From contig QHOS01000047.1 of assembly GCA_003219415.1 (NCBI GenBank), positions 1 through 39,257 on the forward strand: a DNA stretch of 39,257 nt. Reading direction: 5' to 3'. The DNA is from Verrucomicrobiota bacterium (lineage in GTDB: Bacteria > Verrucomicrobiota > Verrucomicrobiia > Chthoniobacterales > UBA10450). Below, in pieces: positions 16,952 to 24,952 of the stretch (within the stretch, counting starts at the first letter, position 1; each line of letters starts with the position of its first letter). The position numbers were made by a program, and so were the translations under genes. The notes below the pieces were generated by a model. It saw nothing but the letters and a program-made list of their open reading frames with translations. It did not search any database and had not been told where the DNA came from.

Positions 16952-18715
16952 ATGAACATCGAGGCAGCACTCGAACGGACAGCAGCTGGCGGCCACATTA
17001 CCGACGATCATAATGACCGCGACGATGACCATGATCAGGGTCGCGAGCACTCAGTTACCGCGGGTGAATATGTCCGCCTCGGGCTGATGGCGCTCGTCAT
17101 CGTCGCAAGCCTGACCGGATGGTGGCGGCATTGGATGTTGCGCGACTGGCTTGCATGTACGGCCACACTTGTCGGTGGATTCCCCATTTTCAAAGAGGCG
17201 TGGGAGAATCTGCGCAAGCGGCGCATGACGATGGAGCTGTCCATGACGCTGGCGCTCGTCGCCGCGCTTTGCATCGGGCAGTTTCTCACCGCGCTCGTCA
17301 TCGCGTTCTTCGTGCTCTTCGCCGAGATGGTCGAAGGCTACACAGTTGGCAGTGGGCGGCGTGCGATCCAAACCTTGATCGACGCCCTGCCGCGTCAGGT
17401 GAGAGTGCGGCGTGGCTGCACGATCAACACAGATGGCGTGCTCGAAGTGCGCGTCGAGAAAATCGGGCGTGACACCACCTTTGGCAAAATCATCGAAATC
17501 GTCGAGCAGGCGGAAAAGTCTCGCGCGCCCGTGCAGCGGATCGCCGACCGGCTCGCGGCGGGACTGGTCTACTTCGCGTTCGGAGCGGCGGCGTTCACAC
17601 TTATTGTCACGCGCAATTTCACTTCGACCATCGCGGTGATCATCGTCGCTGGCGCGTGTGGAGTGGCGGCGGGCACGCCACTGGCCATTCTCGCCGGAAT
17701 CGGAAGCGCTGCGCGTCGCGGCATCATCACGAAGGGTGGGCTTTACCTCGAGCAGCTCAGCCGCATCGACACTATCGTTCTGGACAAAACCGGCACGCTC
17801 ACGCTTGGAATTCCCGAAGTGACCGCCGTGCGAGCAATCAATAACGCGACAGAGAATGACGTGCTCCAGACCGCTGCCATCGCCGAGCAACATTCCGAGC
17901 ACCCGCTCGGAGAAGCGATCGTACGTTGTGCCCACGAGCGCAATTTGCCGCTGCACGAGTATTCGCAACTGCGTTACTCGCCGGGAAAAGGGATCGTTTG
18001 TGAGGAATCGAGCACACGCATCTTCGTCGGAACCCGCGCTCTTTTTGAAGAGAATGGCGTGCCGGTTCCGGCAGACGTACTTTTCGAAGTTGAGGGTGGT
18101 AACGGCGCTGGCAAAACTGTTGTGCTGGTCGGGCGCGACCAAAAGATTCTTGGCGCCGTGACCCTGGCCGATCAGCTTCGTGCCGAAGCGAGGCAGGCAG
18201 TGAACGATCTCAAAGCGCAGGGTTATCGCGTCATTCTGTTGACTGGTGACAGCTCCGATACCGCACGTGCCATCGGGCGCGAACTGGGCGTCGATAAAGC
18301 GATCGGCGATCTTTTGCCCGAGCAGAAAGTGGAAAAAATTCGCGAGCTGCTGCGTACGGGCCGCAAAGTGGCAATGGTCGGCGATGGCGTGAACGATGCG
18401 CCCGCACTGGCTGAAGCCACGGTGGGTGTCGCGATGGGACAGGGCAGCGATGTCGCGCTGGAAACCGCCGACGTTACGCTTATGACCAGTGATCTCTCGC
18501 GTCTCGTGGAAGTGCTCGCGATCAGCAAGCGCTGCTATCGCGTAATTATGTTTAACTTTTGGGGAACAATCGGCGTGGATACCGTCGGCATTATATTGGC
18601 GTTTTTCGGTCTGCTTGCGCCGATCATAGCGGCGCTCATTCACGTCGGCTCGGAATTGGCTTTCATTCTCAATTCCGCCCGGCTATTCCGCCAACAACCA
18701 CCCAGACCTTCTTGA
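16952..18715 (+). CDS. P1B-type metal ATPase lacking the actuator-domain core
   Basis: 587 residues, shorter than the usual 640 or more. The N-terminus has a His/Asp-rich stretch (residues about 14-31) and no CxxC domain. TM segments 1-4 precede GSGRRAIQTLIDALPRQVRVRR (to 154). The next residues, GCTINTDGVLEVRVEKIGRDTTFGKI, correspond to the region after the TGES loop in relatives, so about 70 residues carrying the actuator core are missing. TM6 reads AGACGVAAGTP, with Gly234-Ala235-Cys236 at the usual CPC/SPC place. The P and N domains are intact: DKTGTLT (Asp278), SEHPLGEA, LLTGDSSDTA and GDGVNDAP (Asp478). The last helix (HVGSELAFILNSARL) resembles the HEG(G/S)T region of Co-type pumps. 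Role: metal transport, or now a degenerate or regulatory form. Confidence 0.88.
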   Translation: MNIEAALERTAAGGHITDDHNDRDDDHDQGREHSVTAGEYVRLGLMALVIVASLTGWWRHWMLRDWLACTATLVGGFPIFKEAWENLRKRRMTMELSMTLALVAALCIGQFLTALVIAFFVLFAEMVEGYTVGSGRRAIQTLIDALPRQVRVRRGCTINTDGVLEVRVEKIGRDTTFGKIIEIVEQAEKSRAPVQRIADRLAAGLVYFAFGAAAFTLIVTRNFTSTIAVIIVAGACGVAAGTPLAILAGIGSAARRGIITKGGLYLEQLSRIDTIVLDKTGTLTLGIPEVTAVRAINNATENDVLQTAAIAEQHSEHPLGEAIVRCAHERNLPLHEYSQLRYSPGKGIVCEESSTRIFVGTRALFEENGVPVPADVLFEVEGGNGAGKTVVLVGRDQKILGAVTLADQLRAEARQAVNDLKAQGYRVILLTGDSSDTARAIGRELGVDKAIGDLLPEQKVEKIRELLRTGRKVAMVGDGVNDAPALAEATVGVAMGQGSDVALETADVTLMTSDLSRLVEVLAISKRCYRVIMFNFWGTIGVDTVGIILAFFGLLAPIIAALIHVGSELAFILNSARLFRQQPPRPS

Positions 18716-18776
18716 CGGCTGGGCTACGTTCTACTGCGAGAACCAAACTCTAGCCTGCGCCGAACATTGATCTGCG

Positions 18777-19577
18777 ATGGCGCTGGCAGCCTTTGGCGAC
18801 AGCAAAATAATGGATGGTCAAATCACTCTCTGGCAGGTCGTCGCGGCCTATGTTTTCGCCCTTGCCGGTGGATCCATCAGCACATCACTGCACTTAGCGC
18901 ACAAGCCGCTTTGCGCGCTGATTAGTTTCGCAGCCGGAACCCTTCTGGGCGTAACGCTCTTTGCCATTTTGCCCGAAAGCTTGGGCGACAGTGCTTGGTG
19001 GGCTGTAGCTTTGGCGGCGGCAACTGGATACGCCCTGTTTTTCTTCATCAGCAAATACGTCCACCATGTCTGCCCCGCCTGTGCGGCCAGCCACTTCGAC
19101 GCAGACGCGACGCGACATTTTAGTGAAATCGCGACTGCGCTGATTGTGGCACTGGCGATTCACAGCACGACCGACGGTTTGGCGTTGGGAATTCAACAGG
19201 AGGCTCCTGCAACGGACGCGACGAAGTGGTCGCTGTTCGCTGCGCTTTGCATTCACAAAGTTCCGGAGGGCCTCGCACTGGGGAGTCTTTTGATTGGCGC
19301 TGGTTTGCAACGCAGCGGTGCGCTCGGCTGGGTTGCCGCAGTCGAAGCAACGACTCTCCTCGGTGGCGTGATTGGCTATTTCTTCCTGGCGAAGGTTTCC
19401 ACGTTTTGGCTCGGATTAATCATGGCGCATGTCGGCGGTGGATTTTTCTATCTGGCCGTACACGCGGTATTGGGAGAACTGATCAAGCATGGAAAGGCAC
19501 TTGTGCTGACGAGCTTTTCTGCTGGGTTGGCCTTGATTGGGATTCTTAACATTTGCTTAAGGATGCTCGCGCCCTAG
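18777..19577 (+). CDS. ZIP-family metal transporter
   Basis: 266 residues, about eight membrane segments. The two signature helices are present: HSTTDGLALGIQQ (TM4) and HKVPEGLALGSLL (TM5), the His/Asp/Glu metal-binding pair of ZIP proteins. A His/Cys-rich loop (KYVHHVCPACAASHFDAD) precedes TM4. ZIP proteins move Zn(II) or other divalent ions into the cytosol. ATG 18810 (MDGQITLW) is an alternative start. It lies 61 bp after the ATPase, same strand. Confidence 0.9.
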   Translation: MALAAFGDSKIMDGQITLWQVVAAYVFALAGGSISTSLHLAHKPLCALISFAAGTLLGVTLFAILPESLGDSAWWAVALAAATGYALFFFISKYVHHVCPACAASHFDADATRHFSEIATALIVALAIHSTTDGLALGIQQEAPATDATKWSLFAALCIHKVPEGLALGSLLIGAGLQRSGALGWVAAVEATTLLGGVIGYFFLAKVSTFWLGLIMAHVGGGFFYLAVHAVLGELIKHGKALVLTSFSAGLALIGILNICLRMLAP

Positions 19578-19681
19578 CGATTGCATTTTGCGTCATGCAC
19601 TCATTCCATTATTGCGACAAAAGCTTTGGAGCCTGATTAAGTATTGTTGTGACTGAATCCATGAAAACTTAATGCCACATC

Positions 19682-20584
19682 ATGTCTCGCGGACATTCAC
19701 ATTCGCTCGCGAATTTCGATCGCGCATTCATCATCGGAATTCTACTGAACTCCGGGTTCGTCGCGATCGAAGCGGTCTTTGGTTTCTTCGCCCACTCGCT
19801 CGCATTGCTCGCCGACGCGGGTCACAACTTCGGCGACGTGTTGGGGCTGGTGATGGCCTGGACGGCCAGCTATCTCGTTAGGCGTGCGCCGACTCGCCGC
19901 CACACTTACGGATTCCGTGCGTCTTCAATTCTCGCTGCGCTCGGCAACGCGATTATCCTGCTGGTTGTTACGGGGGCGCTTTCGTGGGAGGCAATTCGGC
20001 GGCTGATCCATCCCGAGCCCGTCATGGGAACGACCATGATCTGGGTCGCTGCGGTTGGTGTCGTTATCAATAGCGTAACCGCTCTGATGTTTATGTCAGG
20101 CCGCAAACGGGACCTGAATTTGCAGGGCGCCTTCATGCACATGGCGGCCGACGCCGCGGTCACGTTCGGCGTCGTGGTCGCGGGCATCGCGATTTACTTC
20201 ACGCAATGGCTCTGGCTTGATCCGCTCATTAGTTTGCTGATCGGTGTCGTCATCGCGGTCGGCACTTGGGGATTGCTCCGCGAGTCACTTAATCTCTCGC
20301 TGGCTGCCGTACCCACGGGTATTGATTCCGCCGCCGTGGAAAATTATCTCTCCAAACTGCCCGGGGTTGCCAAAGTCCACGATCTCCACATTTGGGCCAT
20401 GAGCACGACGGAGATCGCGCTTACAGCGCATCTCGTAAAGCCAGATGGAAAGATCGACGATCCGCTTTTGGCTCGGATCCAAGATCAACTGCACGATCGC
20501 TTCGGCATCGGGCATATGACCATTCAACTGGAATGTGGCGGCCCCGATAGCTTATGTGCGCAGGAGTCCGCGCACGTGGTGTAG
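19682..20584 (+). CDS. Cation diffusion facilitator (CzcD/ZitB type)
   Basis: 300 residues with six TM helices and a C-terminal cytosolic domain. Zinc-site residues are seen as DAGHNFGD in TM2 and HMAADAA in TM5, the HD-HD set of Zn/Cd-proton antiporters. The N-terminus MSRGHSHS is a short metal-binding leader. The C-terminal LPGVAKVHDLHIWAMSTTEIALTAHL is the ferredoxin-like dimer domain. It exports excess Zn(II) or related metals in exchange for protons. Its stop codon TAG is the first three bases of a perfect inverted repeat (20582-20606). Confidence 0.94.
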   Translation: MSRGHSHSLANFDRAFIIGILLNSGFVAIEAVFGFFAHSLALLADAGHNFGDVLGLVMAWTASYLVRRAPTRRHTYGFRASSILAALGNAIILLVVTGALSWEAIRRLIHPEPVMGTTMIWVAAVGVVINSVTALMFMSGRKRDLNLQGAFMHMAADAAVTFGVVVAGIAIYFTQWLWLDPLISLLIGVVIAVGTWGLLRESLNLSLAAVPTGIDSAAVENYLSKLPGVAKVHDLHIWAMSTTEIALTAHLVKPDGKIDDPLLARIQDQLHDRFGIGHMTIQLECGGPDSLCAQESAHVV

Positions 20585-20606
20585 CCACGCTCTTCATTCG
20601 TGGCTA
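20582..20606. repeat. TAGCCACG...CGTGGCTA palindrome containing the CDF stop codon
   Basis: Perfect 8-bp arms 20582-20589 and 20599-20606, 9-nt loop. The stop codon of the CDF gene (20582-20584) is the first triplet. It may double as a transcription terminator, though no T-run follows. Confidence 0.75.
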
Positions 20607-20616
20607 GCTTTGATTA

Positions 20617-21954
20617 GTGCATTCGTTTCGTTACCGCGACGGGCATCTCTACTGCGAAGACGTCGATCTTGCCCGTGTCGCGGAGGAGCTCGGCACGCCG
20701 ACTTATGTTTACAGCGCGGGGACAATTCTCGATCACTACGCGCGACTGGATACTGCGCTTCAGTCTCTCGATCACCTGATCTGTTACGCAGTCAAAGCAA
20801 ATTCAAATCGCGCGATCCTGAAGTTGCTCGCCGATGCGGGCGCAGGTTTCGACATCGTTTCGGGCGGCGAACTTTATCGTGTGCTCGCTGCTGGTGGCGA
20901 TCCCGCCAAATGCACGTTCGCAGGCGTGGGCAAATCGCGAGAGGAGATCGAGTACGCGCTAGAGCAGGGGGTTTACAGCTTCAATGTCGAGAGTGAAGCG
21001 GAACTGGAACAGATCGATCGCATCGCGGGCGTAAAAGAAACGCGCGCGCCGATTGCATTGCGCGTGAATCCCGATGTCGATCCGCATACGCACGAGTATA
21101 TCTCGACCGGTTCGCGCGAAAATAAGTTCGGCATCGCGCTGGATCGCGTCGCTGCGGTTTACGAGCAAGCCGCCAAAATGTGCAACGTCGAGATGGTTGG
21201 CATCCAAATGCATATCGGCTCGCAAATTGCAGAGGCGAAGCCCTTCGCGAGCGCGATCGGAAAAGTGGCGCCCATCGTGCGAGAGCTGAAATCAAAATAC
21301 GGAATCAAGTTCCTTAGCATTGGTGGCGGCATGGGAATTGTTTACCGGCGCGCACTCGAGAGCGGATCAGGCAAATGGTGGCGCGATCACGGTGGCGAAT
21401 CGTTTGCGTTCAGCGTCCGCGATTATGCGGATGCGATTGTGCCAGAACTGTGCCAGTTACATCTTCGCGTTCTGGTGGAGCCTGGTCGTTTTCTTGTTGG
21501 CAACGCCGGTGTGTTGCTCACACGCGTGCGTTTCATTAAAAAATCGGGTGCGAAGAAGTTTGCGATTGTCGATGCTGGGATGAACGACCTCATTCGTCCT
21601 GCGCTTTATCATAGTTATCACGAGATTGTGCCGGTCTGTAGGGCGTCCGCCGCGGCGGACGCCAGTCAAAATTCGATTACGGGCACGAGCAAAAGGGCTG
21701 AGAAGATCGACATTGTTGGGCCGGTATGCGAGTCGGGCGATTTTCTTGCTCTGGATCGGGAGATGCCTGAGCTCCATGAAGGCGATCTGCTCGCCATCAT
21801 GAGCGCCGGCGCGTACGGCCTTGTGATGGCTTCCAATTACAATTCGCGTCCGTTGCCCGCGGAAGCGCTGGTTCGTGGCAACCAGCTTGCGCCGATTCGA
21901 AAACGGCAAACTTGGGAGGATCTAGTGGCGGGAGAGATCGATCCGAAGTGGTAG
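20617..21954 (+). CDS. lysA: Diaminopimelate decarboxylase
   Basis: 445 residues from GTG 20617. Fold-type III PLP enzyme making L-lysine from meso-diaminopimelate. PLP lysine Lys60 (CYAVKANSN) is seen, with FDIVSGGEL, RVNPDVDPHTHEYISTG, MHIGSQI, SIGGGMGI, VEPGRFLVGNAG and active-site Cys in GPVCESGDF. Between EIVPV and EKIDIVGP the protein carries an extra CRASAAADASQNSITGTSKR stretch, encoded by a 22-bp perfect palindrome (21642-21663) plus flanks, in frame, in a surface-loop region. The stop TAG lies inside the inverted repeat of a second element (21946-22026). Expected function is retained, since all catalytic motifs are intact. Confidence 0.93.
   Translation: MHSFRYRDGHLYCEDVDLARVAEELGTPTYVYSAGTILDHYARLDTALQSLDHLICYAVKANSNRAILKLLADAGAGFDIVSGGELYRVLAAGGDPAKCTFAGVGKSREEIEYALEQGVYSFNVESEAELEQIDRIAGVKETRAPIALRVNPDVDPHTHEYISTGSRENKFGIALDRVAAVYEQAAKMCNVEMVGIQMHIGSQIAEAKPFASAIGKVAPIVRELKSKYGIKFLSIGGGMGIVYRRALESGSGKWWRDHGGESFAFSVRDYADAIVPELCQLHLRVLVEPGRFLVGNAGVLLTRVRFIKKSGAKKFAIVDAGMNDLIRPALYHSYHEIVPVCRASAAADASQNSITGTSKRAEKIDIVGPVCESGDFLALDREMPELHEGDLLAIMSAGAYGLVMASNYNSRPLPAEALVRGNQLAPIRKRQTWEDLVAGEIDPKW
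21642..21663. repeat. 22-bp perfect palindrome inside lysA coding sequence
   Basis: Reads GGCGTCCGCCG followed by its exact complement, preceded by TGTAG. It codes in frame for ASAAADA-type residues near position 342 of LysA. It resembles the GTAGGG-headed intergenic palindromes nearby. Confidence 0.85.
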
Positions 21955-22026
21955 GGACGGACCGCCGGGCCGTCCGCGAATGCAATGCGGGTCCTCGGCG
22001 CGCTCGGCGATCGCGCCCTACCACTT
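21946..22026. repeat. 81-bp inverted-repeat element spanning the lysA stop
   Basis: Perfect 11-bp ends: AAGTGGTAGGG at 21946-21956 and its complement at 22016-22026. Inside are a GGACGG/CCGTCC hairpin and a GGCGCG/CGCGCC hairpin. The left end holds the last lysA codons (K, W) and the stop TAG. Confidence 0.8.
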
Positions 22027-22062
22027 GCAGAACTTCGCGTTCAGCATAAATAGTCCCTGCCT

Positions 22063-22767
22063 GTGATGATAAAACGCTTCTTACTCGTTTATTTTTTGTC
22101 GATATTTGCGCTTGGCTCCCAAGCGGCTTCCCCGGTGTCGGGCGAATATATCATTCTTGTCGGTGGCCCATCGATGTATCAATGGGAAAAGTACAAGACT
22201 TATCCGCACGATCATTGGTGGGCGAACTTTATTCGGGCTGCGCGTATACGCACCGAACAATTGCGAACCGAGCTCGGATCGGACGCAAAGATCACTTGGC
22301 TCGTTTACCGACAGGGTTATGAAGATCGCGCCAAACAGGAACACCAGGACCTAATCAGCTTGATTGGTTCCGTGCGCGATAAACTTAATCTCAACCTCGT
22401 ATGGTTTGGCCCGGGTTCCGCGGTGATTAACTATCTAAACAATGGCCAGCCGCGAGATCAGGTGAAGGTCATCGGCTTTGAATATTTCGGCCACTCGAAC
22501 CGGGCGTGTTTCATGTTCGATTATAGCAACAATATCGACAGTGCTTGTAAATCGTGGTTGCATGATAGCGAGCTTACGAAGATCAATCGGCGGGTTTTTG
22601 CTCGCCACGCCTACGCGAAGAGTTGGGGCTGTCATACCGGTGAGGAAATGTCGAAGAAATGGTACGCCGCTACGGGTGTGCACATGATTGGTGCAGTCGG
22701 AAAGACTCAATACATGATGGAAGAGCTGCCTGTCCTCGTTTCACAGACCGACAAGTGGGTGAACTAA
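22063..22767 (+). CDS. Secreted protein with possible caspase-like Cys/His residues
   Basis: 234 residues with a signal peptide (FLLVYFLSIFALGSQAA). The mature part opens GEYIILVGGPSMYQWEKYK, a beta strand and loop at the start of an alpha/beta fold. Later blocks are LNLVWFGPGSAVINYL, KVIGFEYFGHSNRACFMFDY and HAYAKSWGCHTGEEMSKKW. His in YFGHS and Cys in WGCHTG, each following a hydrophobic strand, match the spacing and context of the catalytic His and Cys of clan CD (caspase/CHAT) peptidases. That reading is inference from pattern only. I know no characterised homologue. A conserved secreted hypothetical is the safe call. It stands alone after lysA. Confidence 0.65.
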   Translation: MMIKRFLLVYFLSIFALGSQAASPVSGEYIILVGGPSMYQWEKYKTYPHDHWWANFIRAARIRTEQLRTELGSDAKITWLVYRQGYEDRAKQEHQDLISLIGSVRDKLNLNLVWFGPGSAVINYLNNGQPRDQVKVIGFEYFGHSNRACFMFDYSNNIDSACKSWLHDSELTKINRRVFARHAYAKSWGCHTGEEMSKKWYAATGVHMIGAVGKTQYMMEELPVLVSQTDKWVN

Positions 22768-22861
22768 ATTTCGGATTTCGGATTTTGCATTTCGGATTTA
22801 ACATCGCGAGCACGCGATGAATTTCGGTCGGCTATCGGCTCGTTATCACCAGTTGGGCTTT

Positions 22862-22890
22862 TGTCATTCCGAGCGAAGTCGAGGAATCTC
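22862..22890 (+). repeat. TGTCAT...GAGCGNAG repeat, copy C (single half)
   Basis: One half-unit, nearly identical to the left half of copy B over its whole length, 40 bp before bioB. Directly upstream (22768-22800) is a run of TTTCGGATTT units, another degenerate repeat. Confidence 0.75.
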
Positions 22891-22929
22891 TCGAAACTAT
22901 TCTGAACGGGACGATTCTGCCCAAGGGTT

Positions 22930-23874
22930 ATGAAGTTCCCGGAATTATCAGCACTCTACCATCAGCCGCTGTTCGATCTCATTTCGCAAAGCCGGGCTGT
23001 TCATCTTCAGCATTGGCGTGGCGAAGAAGTGCAGCGGTGCAGCTTGCTTAGCATCAAGACCGGCGGCTGCAGTGAAGACTGCGCTTATTGTGCGCAGTCC
23101 GCTCATTATTCCACCGGCCTCGAGCGCGAAGAATTGTTGTCTCTGGAAGAGGTCATGACTGCTGCGCACCGGGCGCGTTCACAAGGCGCGACGAGGTTTT
23201 GCATGGGTGCGGCCTGGCGCGGCGTACGCGATGGCTCTGAAAAGTTTGAGCGCGTGCTCCAGATCGTCCGGGAAGTAAGCCAGCTCGGGATGGAGGTATG
23301 CGTTACTCTCGGAGAAATCGGCTCGGTGGAGGCGCACAAACTTAAAGCCGCCGGCGTTACGGCCTACAACCATAACCTCGACACTTCTCCCGAGTTTTAT
23401 CCGGAAATTGTGAGTACGCATACATTTCAGGACCGCCTCGACACCATTGCAGCCGTGCAGGAAAGCGGTATGTCGGTTTGTTGCGGCGGGATCATCGGCA
23501 TGGGGGAAACCGAAGCCGATCGGCTGCGAATGCTCGAGGTATTGAGCAACCTCGATCCGCCTCCGGAAAGTGTGCCGATCAATTGTTTAATGCCGATGCC
23601 GGGTACACCACTGAGCGATCAACCGGCAGTCGACATTTTCGAGCTGGTTCGTTTGATTGCGGTAACACGAATCGCACTGCCGAGGGCGCGAGTTCGCCTG
23701 GCAGCCGGGCGCACCCGGCTTTCACGCGAGGGTCAGGCACTCTGTTTTTTCGCAGGCGCGAATTCAATTTTTTACGGCGACAAACTTCTAACCGCGAAGA
23801 ATCCCGCTGCTGATTTGGACGTTGCTCTCTTGCGCCAACTCGGGCTGCAGCCTCAAGCAGTGACGAGTTCATAG
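22930..23874 (+). CDS. bioB: Biotin synthase
   Basis: 314 residues, radical-SAM enzyme inserting sulfur into dethiobiotin. The SAM cluster cysteines are Cys47, Cys51 and Cys54 (GGCSEDCAYCAQS). Other family blocks are RFCMGAAWR, CVTLGEIG, YNHNLDTS, CCGGIIGMGE, PINCLMPMPGTPL, ARVRLAAGRTRL and CFFAGANSIFYGDKLLT (the [2Fe-2S] arginine is in the RLAAGR block). No other biotin gene is near, so this is a stand-alone bioB. The stop TAG opens a small GC-rich hairpin stretch at 23872-23895. Confidence 0.96.
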   Translation: MKFPELSALYHQPLFDLISQSRAVHLQHWRGEEVQRCSLLSIKTGGCSEDCAYCAQSAHYSTGLEREELLSLEEVMTAAHRARSQGATRFCMGAAWRGVRDGSEKFERVLQIVREVSQLGMEVCVTLGEIGSVEAHKLKAAGVTAYNHNLDTSPEFYPEIVSTHTFQDRLDTIAAVQESGMSVCCGGIIGMGETEADRLRMLEVLSNLDPPPESVPINCLMPMPGTPLSDQPAVDIFELVRLIAVTRIALPRARVRLAAGRTRLSREGQALCFFAGANSIFYGDKLLTAKNPAADLDVALLRQLGLQPQAVTSS

Positions 23875-23925
23875 CCGCCACCGGACACTCCGGCTGGGAG
23901 GCCGTCGCTCTTCACTCCCAAGAGC
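23872..23925. terminator. Hairpins at the end of bioB
   Basis: CCGGA-CAC-TCCGG (23881-23893) can be nested in an AGCCG/CGGCT pair beginning at the stop codon. A second hairpin GCTCTT-7nt-AAGAGC lies at 23907-23925. No T-run is present, so function as terminator is uncertain. Confidence 0.45.
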
Positions 23926-24015
23926 TAAGATTTAGATCGACATCTGTCAGGGGTTTTGCGATGAAGCCTTTCGGGGCTCGATGGGACTTAACAAGAACCT
24001 CAACAGAAAGAGATT

Positions 24016-24456
24016 ATGGACTGGAAAAAATTCTTCATCGCATTCGTTGCAGCGTTTGGTTTCATCTTCCTGTTTGGCTTCCTCTGGTACGGCAAGCTGA
24101 TGCATGGTGCGCATCAGGAAGTGCCAATACTTTGGCGAACCGAAGCCGATTTTGGCAATCACTTCTCAACGCTCGTTTTTGGGCACATTGTGATGGCATT
24201 CTTCCTCACGTTACTTTGTGCACGTTTTGTCCCGGGGGGTGGCCCAGGCGCCTGCGCGACGCTGGCGATTCTTGTAGCGCTGATATATGCCGGAGCTGAC
24301 CTGATCACTTTCGCGGTACAGCCCCTGACGACCAAGATCCTCTGCGGTTGGATTGTTGGCGACTTGATTCAATTCGCGATTGCTGGCGCAATTATCGGCG
24401 CGATCTACAAGCCAGCGCCTGCGCATACTACGTTTGTAAAGGAACGCTCGCCTTAA
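24016..24456 (+). CDS. Four-TM membrane protein, tandem paralogue 1
   Basis: 146 residues with four hydrophobic helices. It begins MDWKKFFIAFVAAFGFIFLFGFLWYGKLM and ends in a GAIIGAIYKP motif. The next gene encodes a protein of the same size and plan (W at about 40, ending GAIVGAIYKP), so the two are tandem duplicates. The layout resembles small DUF1761-like membrane proteins, but I cannot name the family with certainty. No catalytic residues are evident. Confidence 0.75.
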   Translation: MDWKKFFIAFVAAFGFIFLFGFLWYGKLMHGAHQEVPILWRTEADFGNHFSTLVFGHIVMAFFLTLLCARFVPGGGPGACATLAILVALIYAGADLITFAVQPLTTKILCGWIVGDLIQFAIAGAIIGAIYKPAPAHTTFVKERSP

Positions 24457-24508
24457 CGGATTCGCCCGCGTCGTCGCAACTCGATAGACTTTAGGAGTAA
24501 AGCTATTC

Positions 24509-24922
24509 ATGAAGCGATTCATCCTCGCGTTCATCGCCGCGTACGTATTCATTTTTGCCTGGGGCTGGCTGCTTAACGGCGTTTTTCTCAAAGACGTTTA
24601 CGCAGAAACGCCGAATCTCTGGCGATCGCAAAGTGAAATGATGAGCTTGTTTCACTGGATCATTACTGGCCAGGCGCTTTTGGTTTTCGCGTTCGTCGCG
24701 ATTTATGCGAGCGGCTTCGCTGGCGGCGGGGTGATTTCGGGAATTCGGCTTGGTATTCTGCTGGAAATCGCAGCGATCGGCATGCGTCTGGCCATCTATG
24801 CGGTCCAGCCATTTCCCGCGAAGTTGATCATTTACGGCAGCATAAGCGGCCTCATCGAGATGATAATCGTCGGCGCGATCGTTGGGGCGATTTACAAACC
24901 CGCAGTTGGGCGAACGGCTTAG
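24509..24922 (+). CDS. Four-TM membrane protein, tandem paralogue 2
   Basis: 137 residues, paralogue of the preceding gene. MKRFILAFIAAYVFIFAWGWLLNGVFLKDVYAETPNLWRS aligns with the same region of paralogue 1 (FLWYGKLMHGAHQEVPILWRT), and both share AVQP in the third helix region and end in IVGAIVGAIYKPA. Shine-Dalgarno AGGAG lies 11 nt upstream. The 52-bp gap suggests co-transcription. Function unknown; the pair may form a heteromeric membrane unit. Confidence 0.75.
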   Translation: MKRFILAFIAAYVFIFAWGWLLNGVFLKDVYAETPNLWRSQSEMMSLFHWIITGQALLVFAFVAIYASGFAGGGVISGIRLGILLEIAAIGMRLAIYAVQPFPAKLIIYGSISGLIEMIIVGAIVGAIYKPAVGRTA

Positions 24923-24952
24923 CGACGGACTCGCGTTCGATCTATACCGATT

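Noticed and set aside
17051-18643. 530-codon open frame on the minus strand opposite the P1B ATPase
   Set aside because: Arg/His/Asp-rich with no recognisable motif; a shadow frame caused by codon bias of the clearly real ATPase gene.
19640-19680. ATTAAGT...ACTTAAT inverted pair before the CDF gene as a metal-regulator operator
   Set aside because: Arms of 7 bp are 26 bp apart, AT-rich and unlike the RcnR-type site; chance is as likely.
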